A stretch of DNA of 12,277 bases from Gammaproteobacteria bacterium (GTDB lineage: Bacteria; Pseudomonadota; Gammaproteobacteria; Xanthomonadales; Xanthomonadaceae). The translations under genes were made by a program, and so were the position numbers. Where the stretch lies: NCBI GenBank assembly GCA_030431185.1, contig JAUIJO010000078.1:1-12277 (forward strand), written 5' to 3'. Each line of letters opens with the position of its first letter. The first letter of the stretch is position 1. This document shows, in pieces, positions 6,716-12,277 of this stretch. The notes beneath the pieces were generated by a model. The model searched no databases. It saw only the letters and a list, made by a program, of their open reading frames with translations, and was not told the origin of the DNA.

Positions 6716-7732
6716 ATGGATGCCCCCGCGTCTCCGCCGCCATCCCGGGCGGAACGTCCGCTCATCGCCGCGGACGTGGGCGGCACCCACGCGCGGCTCG
6801 CGCTCGTCGATGCATCGCGGGGCCCTTCCCATGTCGCGCTCCACGGCTACCGTCGCTACAGCTGCGCGGAGCATTCCAGCCTGGCCGCCATCCTCGCGGA
6901 CTTCATCGCCGGGGAGGGCCTGACCGAGCCACCGGAAGCCGCGATCGCGATCGCCGGCCTGCTGGTGGGCGACACCCTCGTGCACGCGAACCTGCCCTGG
7001 GCGGTGTCGCTCAGCGAGACCGCCGCCGACGCCAGGCTCGCGGGCCTGCGGCTGATCAATGATTTCGAGGCGATGGCCTGGGCGGTGCCCAGCATCGATC
7101 TTCGCCATTCGCGCCGCATCTGCGGCCCGGAGATCGCCCTGCAGCCGGGACCGGCGATGATGATCGGGCCCGGCACGGGGTTCGGCGCCGCGCTTCGCGT
7201 CCCCGGCGACCCGCCGGTGGTGGTCGCCACCGAGGCCGGCCATGCCGCACTGTCGGTGCGCGACCCGCGCGAGCTGGAAGTACTGGCGGTGCTGATGAAG
7301 CGCTGGAGCCACGTCGGCAACGAACGCGTGCTCTCCGGCCCAGGCCTGGTGAACGCCTACGAGGCCCTGTGCGAGATCGAGGGCGTCGATGCCCGACTGG
7401 ATACGCCCGCGCGCATCACCCACGCCGCGCAGGGCGGGGAGGACCCGCTCGCGGGCGAGGCGCTGTCGATGTTCTGCAGCATCCTCGCCAGCGTGGCCGG
7501 CGACCTGGCGCTGACCTTCGGCGCCAAATCCGTGTACCTGGCCGGCGGCATCCCGGCCCAGATCGCCGACTTCCTCATGGCCGGGGATTTCTCCCGGCGC
7601 TTCGTCGACAAGGGCGTCATGAGCGAGGTCCTGGCGCGCGTGCCAGTCTACCTGGTCGAGCATGGCCAGCTCGGCCTGCTCGGTGCCGCCACCTGGTACC
7701 TGGAGCAACGCCGCGCCGACGCGATGGGCTGA
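6716..7732 (+). CDS. glk: Glucokinase
   Basis: The enzyme phosphorylates glucose to glucose-6-phosphate with ATP in the cytoplasm, at the head of the Entner-Doudoroff and glycolytic routes. The 338-residue product belongs to the E. coli-type Glk family. It has the phosphate-binding ADVGGTHARLALVD (Asp20), the sugar-binding INDFEAMAWAVP with the probable catalytic base Asp116, the second phosphate motif GPGTGFGAAL, EAGHAALSV, VLSGPGLVNAYE and the C-terminal adenosine motif YLAGGIPAQI. The ATG at 6716 is chosen because GGGGTG (6702-6707) precedes it and it keeps the N-terminus near family length. An ATG at 6695 would add seven residues and overlaps the small upstream ORF. The gene converges on the terminator at 7778. 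Confidence 0.93.
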   Translation: MDAPASPPPSRAERPLIAADVGGTHARLALVDASRGPSHVALHGYRRYSCAEHSSLAAILADFIAGEGLTEPPEAAIAIAGLLVGDTLVHANLPWAVSLSETAADARLAGLRLINDFEAMAWAVPSIDLRHSRRICGPEIALQPGPAMMIGPGTGFGAALRVPGDPPVVVATEAGHAALSVRDPRELEVLAVLMKRWSHVGNERVLSGPGLVNAYEALCEIEGVDARLDTPARITHAAQGGEDPLAGEALSMFCSILASVAGDLALTFGAKSVYLAGGIPAQIADFLMAGDFSRRFVDKGVMSEVLARVPVYLVEHGQLGLLGAATWYLEQRRADAMG

Positions 7733-7770
7733 GCGCGACCGGGTCGCCTGGCGCGACGGGCGGCAGGTGG

Positions 7771-7805
7771 AAAGAAAAACGCCCCAGCCATTCGACTGGG
7801 GCGTT
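7771..7805 (-). terminator. Intrinsic terminator, host RNA-gene side of the attachment site
   Basis: A perfect 10-bp stem (7778-7787 with 7796-7805) has an 8-nt loop. On the minus strand it runs into TTTTTCTTT (complement of 7771-7779), a strong terminator for minus-strand transcription. On the plus strand only CCGCGTT follows, so it serves glk less well. It begins 6 nt after the CCA-ending RNA remnant, as expected for the terminator of that RNA gene. Confidence 0.75.
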
Positions 7806-7811
7806 CCGCGT

Positions 7812-7825
7812 TGGTGGAGGTGGGC
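7812..7825 (-). other. Putative prophage attachment core: 3' end of a tmRNA or tRNA gene
   Basis: The minus strand reads GCCCACCTCCACCA, which looks like the last acceptor-stem bases plus CCA of a tmRNA (ssrA) or tRNA. No matching T-arm or RNA body lies further upstream on that strand (7826-7900). A terminator in the same orientation follows within 6 nt, and phage genes begin on the other side. This is the pattern left by an integrase that uses the 3' end of an RNA gene and moves the intact gene to the far end of the prophage. ssrA is favoured over a tRNA from memory of tmRNA 3' ends only. Confidence 0.6.
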
Positions 7826-7941
7826 TCTACTGAATGGAGGTCTGAAATGCCCTATTTGCGCGAAATTTGGTCTCAAGAAACTCGATCCATGCCCCCACGG
7901 ATGCCCCCAGTTTTCGTTTCTCCCAGGGTTCGGGAGAAATT
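7826..7941. other. Attachment-proximal phage sequence with repeats
   Basis: This stretch between the putative attachment core and the last phage gene has no ORF I can support. It holds two direct copies of ATGCCCCCA (7889-7897 and 7901-7909, 12-bp period). A further inverted repeat, TTTCTCCC/GGGAGAAA (7917-7924 with 7932-7939), has no T-run. Such arrays near attachment cores are often arm-type sites for integrase or excisionase; that role is inference. Confidence 0.4.
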
Positions 7942-8583
7942 TCAGCCGACCGGCGGGAGGTTGCTGTACGCAATATCGACCTGCTCGGCAAAGTCGGGGA
8001 ACTGGAACATGGACCAGTGCTGGCAGCCTTCGGGAGTCAGCAGGATGGCGTTGGCCTCACCGCCGATATGGACTCGCTGCTCGATGGGCTTCTCTGCCTG
8101 GATGCGCCTCTGGTCGAGCATCATCGCTTCGATGTTTTCCAGGATGTTTCCCTCCGGGACTTCGCACTCGGGCTTCACCGCCAGCCCCTCGGACAGCCTC
8201 TCCGACCTGAAGTCGTTGGTCGATCGATAGGCAAAGGCGGTGATCTCGCCGGACGTCTCGGCGACCCCGAAGTGGTAGACCGTAGTCGTCGCATCGCTCG
8301 GCACATCACCGAGGCTGCTCCATTTTTCCCACTGGGCTCGCAATGCATCCGGCGTGTGTGCGTCGAGCTGCTCGATGCCGCTGACCAGCATCTGCGTGTT
8401 GATGCGGAGGAACCAATCCTGCAGGAACTTTCCGTGACCCGTGCCTGCTACGACCATCCGCAGATGAGCCAGGTAGTGCGCCTTCGAGGTGAACAGGAAA
8501 GGCGTGCCTTGGTCGACGACTGCGAGCGTATCCGTGACGACCAAGGCTTGCTTCGGGTCGGTGAAGAAGATCAGCGAGGACAA
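7942..8583 (-). CDS. Phage protein of unknown function, possibly Ntn-hydrolase (proteasome-like) fold
   Basis: The 213-residue protein is the last phage gene before the attachment site. The start is a TTG at 8583, supported by a GGAGG (minus strand, 8596-8592) eight bases upstream; no ATG fits as well. It overlaps the tape-measure stop by 13 nt, so the two are probably coupled. The N-terminal pattern (SLIFFTDPKQALVVTDTLAV, then FTSKAHYLAHLRMVVAGTG, then an amphipathic helix) and the later TTTVYHFGVAE and EITAFAYRS strands recall proteasome/HslV-type Ntn-hydrolases. An N-terminal Thr/Ser/Cys nucleophile is uncertain: Ser2 or Ser3 would need processing. I do not recognise a named family, so catalytic activity is unproven. 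Confidence 0.8.
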   Translation of the reverse strand: MSSLIFFTDPKQALVVTDTLAVVDQGTPFLFTSKAHYLAHLRMVVAGTGHGKFLQDWFLRINTQMLVSGIEQLDAHTPDALRAQWEKWSSLGDVPSDATTTVYHFGVAETSGEITAFAYRSTNDFRSERLSEGLAVKPECEVPEGNILENIEAMMLDQRRIQAEKPIEQRVHIGGEANAILLTPEGCQHWSMFQFPDFAEQVDIAYSNLPPVG

Positions 8584-10583
8584 ATCTGCGGCCTCCGGAA
8601 GGCGGGTAGGGCAGAGAGCTTGCCCGTCGCATTGTGACGTATCTCGGGGCCTTGCTCATTGGTCAAGCCGCCGAGTGCGTTGCCGGGGGCCGCCCCCTTG
8701 TTGAGCGCGTCCAGGAACCTCGTCCCCAGCCTCTTGGTAGCATCTGCCGTCAGCACGTACTCGCCAGCGTGCACGATGCCGGCCGGCTGATACTTGCCAC
8801 CTAGCCCGGTGTAGCCGCCGCCTGCGAAGCCGAAGGCCCCAAGCAGGCTCGACCACCAGCTGCCACCTGCGCCGGCACTGCCATTGGAGCTCGCGCCGTT
8901 GCCCTTGAAGGCGTCAAGCATCGCGTCCCAGGCCTGGTCGGCCAGAAGATCAAGGGAGCGTGCCAACATCCGATCGATGGCATCCTCGAATGCATCACCG
9001 AGCGACTTGGCGCCGCTGGCGATATCCGTGAACAGGCCCTTGAAGCCGTCCCCGACAATCTCGAGTTGTTCGGACTGTTCTCTCGCGTGCATGAGAGCGT
9101 CGGCGGCGGCGATGATCTTCTGCCCCTCCTCGGAGGCCGCGTCTGCATTCGCGTAACGCAACGCGATGGCGCGCTCGCGTTCCTTGTTGGACATCCCCAG
9201 GAGGGCGGCTTCGAAGGCCATGTCATCGAGCTGCCGGGTGATGGCCTTCTGGTACTCGGCCGCGGCCTTCTGGTCCTCCTCCCACGCGTCGACCACCTTG
9301 TTGTGGCGGTCGACCGACGCCTGGGCCCAGACCTCTTCGATCGCGGCCAGGTTCTCGGCCTCTTCCTTGGCCGCCTTTTCGGCCTCGGTCAGCGCCTTCT
9401 GCGCGGCCGTGCGCTCCCGGATGCGCTCTGTGCCCGACGGCAGCTCGGGCGGGTCCAGGTAGCGCTTCAGCGCTGCCACGTTGGCTGCTTCGGCCCTCGT
9501 CGAGATTCCCTCGAGCTTCGGCGCTGAGCCGGGGCCATAGCCGATCGACGTGCGGACGTTCCCGAAGGCGTCGCCATCGGTGAATCCGGCCTTCACCGCG
9601 CCGCGGAAATAGGCCCCTGCCTGCTGCTGGCGCTTGGTGAACTCTTCGAAGTCCCCGCGTCCAAGCGCGTCGAAGGCCTTGCCGACCTCGTCGGACCAGG
9701 CCGAGAGGGTGCGGGACATTGCGCGGAAGCTGCCGCCAACGTCGTCTGACTTGGTGCTCAGAGTGTCGAAGAGGCTGATGAGCCCGCGCACGGCGCCGGC
9801 AATGTCGTCCGCGGTCTTGGAGAGCTTGTCGCCCTCGGTCGCGGATTGGAGGAAGTCCTCTGCGAGGCGATTCAGGTCCGGCAGGAGTTCGGTGGCCAGC
9901 GAGTTGGACAAGCCCGTTGCCAAGCTGGTGATCCGCGACAGGTTGTCGTTGAAGCGCTCGGCCTGCTGGGTGGTGTCCCCGTCGACCACCTGGCCGAAGC
10001 GCTCCGCCTCGTCGCCGGCAGCCTGCAGGCCCTCCCGACCATCCTTCAGCAGGGGGATCAGGTTCTGGAAGCTCCGGCCGAAGATCTGCATGCCGGCCGC
10101 CATCGCCTCGGGGCGGCCCTGGTTGTCCTGGAAGGCGTCCGCGAAGTCCAGGAACAGCTCATGCGTGTCTCGCAAGCTGCCGTCCGCGTTCTTCACCTTG
10201 AGGCCGAGCAGGTCGAAAGCATCGGCCTGGCTCTTGACCCCGCGGCCGGCGTCGTCCTGCGATTTCGCCAGCTTGCCCAGGCTGGTGGTCAGCTCGTCCA
10301 TGGAGACGTCGGCGAGGTTGCCCGCGTAGGCCAGCCGGCTCAGCTGATCGGTGGTGACGTTGGCCCGTAGCGCGGACTTCGCCAGGTCGTCCATGGCGTC
10401 GATTGATGACTTGATCGCGACGGTGACCGCGGTGGCTCCCGCGACGATCGCTGTGCCCAGAACCGCGCCGGCGCGCTTTGCCTCTTTCGACAGCTGCTGC
10501 AGGCGCTTTTCCGCACGCTTCGTGTCCGTCTCGAAGGCGCCCGTCTTGAGCAAAAGGTCAATGACGATGGAGCCAGCAGCCAT
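8571..10583 (-). CDS. Phage tail tape-measure protein
   Basis: Tape-measure proteins set tail length and help DNA enter the cell during infection by siphophages. The 670-residue product has the typical start (SIVIDLLLKTGAFETDTKRA), where the IDL-x-TGxF pattern precedes an amphipathic helix, then a hydrophobic helix (AVLGTAIVAGATAVTVAI, about 38-56). The TMP core follows (TTDQLSRLAYAGNLADVSMDELTTSLGKLAK is characteristic in pattern). A long Ala/Glu/Lys coiled-coil region lies at about 390-510. The C-terminus is Gly-rich with FAGGGYTGLGGKYQPAGIVH, as in many TMPs. The start has AAGGAG (minus strand, 10597-10592) eight bases upstream and overlaps the small-terminase stop by one base (TGATG). It is rather short for a siphophage TMP, implying a short tail if functional. 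Confidence 0.9.
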   Translation of the reverse strand: MAAGSIVIDLLLKTGAFETDTKRAEKRLQQLSKEAKRAGAVLGTAIVAGATAVTVAIKSSIDAMDDLAKSALRANVTTDQLSRLAYAGNLADVSMDELTTSLGKLAKSQDDAGRGVKSQADAFDLLGLKVKNADGSLRDTHELFLDFADAFQDNQGRPEAMAAGMQIFGRSFQNLIPLLKDGREGLQAAGDEAERFGQVVDGDTTQQAERFNDNLSRITSLATGLSNSLATELLPDLNRLAEDFLQSATEGDKLSKTADDIAGAVRGLISLFDTLSTKSDDVGGSFRAMSRTLSAWSDEVGKAFDALGRGDFEEFTKRQQQAGAYFRGAVKAGFTDGDAFGNVRTSIGYGPGSAPKLEGISTRAEAANVAALKRYLDPPELPSGTERIRERTAAQKALTEAEKAAKEEAENLAAIEEVWAQASVDRHNKVVDAWEEDQKAAAEYQKAITRQLDDMAFEAALLGMSNKERERAIALRYANADAASEEGQKIIAAADALMHAREQSEQLEIVGDGFKGLFTDIASGAKSLGDAFEDAIDRMLARSLDLLADQAWDAMLDAFKGNGASSNGSAGAGGSWWSSLLGAFGFAGGGYTGLGGKYQPAGIVHAGEYVLTADATKRLGTRFLDALNKGAAPGNALGGLTNEQGPEIRHNATGKLSALPAFRRPQICPR

Positions 10584-11008
10584 CAGTCGGACTCCTTCGT
10601 GGGGCGGCGGCCGTGGCCGCTGAACTCGTTCACGGCGTGGCCTTCGCCCAAAGGCCGAACCTTGCCCGAAGCGACCGGCGTGAGGCCGAAGTCATTGGCA
10701 AAGGCACGGTATTGAGCCATGAGAGCCGAATTGGGAGTCTCGCCGGCGTTCCAGAGCTGGATCACCTTCCCATGGATGGCGCACATCTGGCCCAGCGTCG
10801 ACAGTGCGGCGGTGGTCAGTAGTCGATTCGCGATCAGGATGGGGGCGACCCGCTGCCACTCCTTCACCGCATGCACGTTTGGCAGCCAGTCCGGAGGCGG
10901 CGGCACGTCATCGACCAGGGGCAACTGCACCAGCGGCGGCCCCTCGCGGTCGGGGCGGGCGGTGCCGGCGACGACTTTCAGGTGGTGCGGCCGCTTGGGG
11001 GTGGGCAT
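10583..11008 (-). CDS. Phage terminase small subunit, P27 family
   Basis: The small terminase recognises phage DNA and hands it to the large-subunit motor for packaging into the procapsid. The 141-residue product begins MPTPKRPHHLKVVAGT, the usual P27 start (TPKP-x-HLKLL-x-G). It continues with HAVKEWQRVAPIL, LLTTAALSTLGQMCA and the characteristic C-terminal YRAFANDFGLTPVA, ending in a short basic tail. The ATG at 11008 has GGAGG at 11017-11013 (minus strand), four bases upstream. The frame runs further upstream to 11200 but that part is not protein-like. The context is odd: no large terminase follows, and the stop codon overlaps the tape-measure start. Confidence 0.85.
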   Translation of the reverse strand: MPTPKRPHHLKVVAGTARPDREGPPLVQLPLVDDVPPPPDWLPNVHAVKEWQRVAPILIANRLLTTAALSTLGQMCAIHGKVIQLWNAGETPNSALMAQYRAFANDFGLTPVASGKVRPLGEGHAVNEFSGHGRRPTKESD

Positions 11009-11284
11009 TGACCCTCCGAAATTTTCAAAATTGCGATGTGACGGTGCGAAAAAATGGCTGGGCGGCCGGTGTCCGTCGCTTCCGGTCCGAGCTTTAGATC
11101 CTCCCCCTGGGGGAGATGCCGGCTCACAGCGAGAGCTACTGCGCCGGCTGACGCGGTTGTTGTTCAAGCACGGACACTCACGCCTTGTCCGACAGGCCAA
11201 GCGAGGATGGCCTCGGCCTTTCAGCCGCTCGAGGAGGCGGGGGTATGAGCGACCCTCGCGCCTTCAATCACTCCAGCGCGCGTC
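11009..11284 (-). other. 276-nt non-coding stretch upstream of the small terminase
   Basis: No supported gene lies between the capsid stop and the small-terminase start. The stretch holds a perfect 15-bp palindrome with one central base (CTCCCCC/GGGGGAG, 11101-11115) and a second perfect 13-bp palindrome (AATTTT/AAAATT, 11020-11032). The second sits in an A/T-rich patch (11018-11056) that stands out in this GC-rich DNA and runs up to the terminase ribosome binding site. Cohesive-end or packaging sites often lie next to small-terminase genes; calling this one is inference. It could also be a promoter or operator region. Confidence 0.4.
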
Positions 11285-12277
11285 TTACGGGCCGCTCGAA
11301 GTGGCCAGCTCGAACTGGTAGACCGCGCCGGTGTCCAGAACCTCCAGGCCTGCCCTGAGCTCGCCCAAGATCGCGACCAGGTTCCGCGTGAAGTAATCCT
11401 TGTGGGAGTTGCTGACGAGTACGCTCATCTGCTCCCGGTCGAGGACGGTCGTGTAGCTGGTGTCGAGGGTGAGGCCAGTACCCTCCGGTACGCTCGGGGT
11501 GGTGACGATCCGGGCATTCCACAGCGCCGGCGGCACCGGCATCGTGGGCGACCCGAAAACATACGCCTCCTCGGTAGTGGTCTTGGTGATCTGGATCCGA
11601 TACCAGTCCAGCGGATTGAGCAGGATCAGGCTGGGCACGTATCCCGAATCGGCCTGCTTGACCATGCTCTCGCCGATGATGTCCGCGGGCGTGGTGCCGA
11701 TGCCAGGAAGCAGTACCGTGCTGTTCGCGAGCAGACCCTCGATCTTGCCTGCTGCGCCGGTGCCATTGATCAGCTGGTGTTCGAGGCGGCTCAGCACCTT
11801 GTGGCTGATCACGGCGTTGATCGCGCTGGCCAGGGCTGAGTTGTCGGAAAGCACCTGGCGCGAGGCGGTCGTCCAGCCTGCGATGGTTGCGATGTTCCCG
11901 AGCTTCAGCGTGCCCTCGAAGTCCAGCTCGGCCTTCTCGTCGCCCTCCAGGTCCTGCTCGCTTGCTTCACCGGCGGCCGTGAGTTGGACGTACTCGAACG
12001 AATCGCTTCCCGTCGGACGCCTTGGCAAGACGTCGAGTAGCCGGAGGGGTCGCATCGGCGGCAGCACGATGTTGGGGTTTCGGTCCGCCTCCGTGGGATA
12101 GGACCCAGCCTCCGAGCTGCCTTCACCCAGGTTGGTGAGGATCGACTTGATGCTGACGTCGACATTGGCTCGGACGTTGAGATGGCTGACCTTCTGGTTG
12201 CGTTGCGACGCCTGGATCGCCGCGGCCATCGCGGGGTCTTCTCGCAACGCCTTGGTGGCCACCGCGTACGGTCCCGG
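11285..12277 (-). CDS. HK97-fold phage major capsid protein (5' partial)
   Basis: The visible 330 residues match the C-terminal capsid domain of HK97-type major capsid proteins. Seen are the early segment LGEGSSEAGSYPTEADRNPN, RPLRLLDVLP (N-terminal arm to A/P domain), the E-loop-like strand region FEYVQLTAAGEASEQDLEGD, and GNIATIAGWTTASRQVLSD leading into the spine helix. Also present are LINGTGAAGKIEGLL, LILNPLDWYRIQITK, and the C-terminal LVSNSHKDYFTRNLVAILGELRAGLEVLDTGAVYQFE. The reading frame is open to the window edge. A GTG at 12262 could serve as a start, but full-length members usually have an N-terminal delta or scaffold domain of about 100 residues, so the gene most likely continues outside. 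The stop is TAA at 11285-11287. Confidence 0.9.
   Translation of the reverse strand, partial: PGPYAVATKALREDPAMAAAIQASQRNQKVSHLNVRANVDVSIKSILTNLGEGSSEAGSYPTEADRNPNIVLPPMRPLRLLDVLPRRPTGSDSFEYVQLTAAGEASEQDLEGDEKAELDFEGTLKLGNIATIAGWTTASRQVLSDNSALASAINAVISHKVLSRLEHQLINGTGAAGKIEGLLANSTVLLPGIGTTPADIIGESMVKQADSGYVPSLILLNPLDWYRIQITKTTTEEAYVFGSPTMPVPPALWNARIVTTPSVPEGTGLTLDTSYTTVLDREQMSVLVSNSHKDYFTRNLVAILGELRAGLEVLDTGAVYQFELATSSGP

Noticed and set aside
7917..7939. Inverted repeat after the last phage gene as an intrinsic terminator
   Set aside because: On the minus strand the stem is followed by CGAAAACTGG, without a T-run.
8600..10570. Plus-strand ORFs opposite the tape-measure gene (for example 9634-10329)
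   Set aside because: The minus-strand frame is a clear tape-measure protein. The plus-strand translations are Ser/Arg/Ala-rich shadows.
11054..11358. Plus-strand small ORF pair (11054-11248, then ATGA overlap at 11245 with GAGGAGG upstream) crossing the capsid end
   Set aside because: Although the start signal looks good, the second ORF is only 37 codons, overlaps the capsid C-terminus on the other strand, and neither translation looks like a protein.
1..12277. CRISPR array, insertion sequence, intein in dnaB
   Set aside because: No regularly spaced repeats, transposase motifs or terminal inverted repeats were seen, and the DnaB ATPase domain is continuous through Walker A and Walker B.

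Overview
The window looks like a piece of a high-GC gammaproteobacterial chromosome, most likely from the Xanthomonadaceae (Lysobacter, Luteimonas or a relative). This rests on the strong G/C bias at third codon positions and the rplI-dnaB-alr gene order. The genus is inference.

Host part, about 1-7811. On the plus strand lie rplI (ribosomal protein L9) with an intrinsic terminator, dnaB (replicative helicase), alr (alanine racemase), phr (CPD photolyase, overlapping alr by 4 nt) and a 237-residue OmpA-type lipoprotein. A pair of hairpins follows the lipoprotein gene and also terminates a converging minus-strand MgtC/SapB membrane protein gene. A glucokinase gene (glk) is divergent from the mgtC-like gene and has a good sigma70-type promoter and a long leader. 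These genes are housekeeping: translation, replication, cell wall, light-dependent DNA repair, envelope and glucose phosphorylation. dnaB has an unusual repeated DnaA-box-like element in its upstream region.

Junction, about 7771-7944. Just past glk, the minus strand reads as the last 14 nt of a CCA-ending RNA (tmRNA or tRNA). An intrinsic terminator in the same orientation follows immediately. The sequence to the right is phage DNA. I read this as one attachment end of a prophage integrated in the 3' end of ssrA or a tRNA gene. The intact RNA gene would be at the other end of the prophage, outside the window.

Prophage part, about 7812-12277, all minus strand. In transcription order it holds an HK97-fold major capsid protein (5' end outside the window), a 276-nt non-coding stretch with two perfect palindromes, a P27-type small terminase, a 670-residue tail tape-measure protein and a 213-residue protein that starts with TTG and may have an Ntn-hydrolase-like fold. 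The attachment site comes next. This order is not canonical: the small terminase lies after the capsid and abuts the tape-measure gene, with no large terminase, portal, protease, head-tail connectors or tail tube between them. The element could be a rearranged or deleted prophage, a phage satellite, or an unusual phage lineage. The window cannot decide between these.
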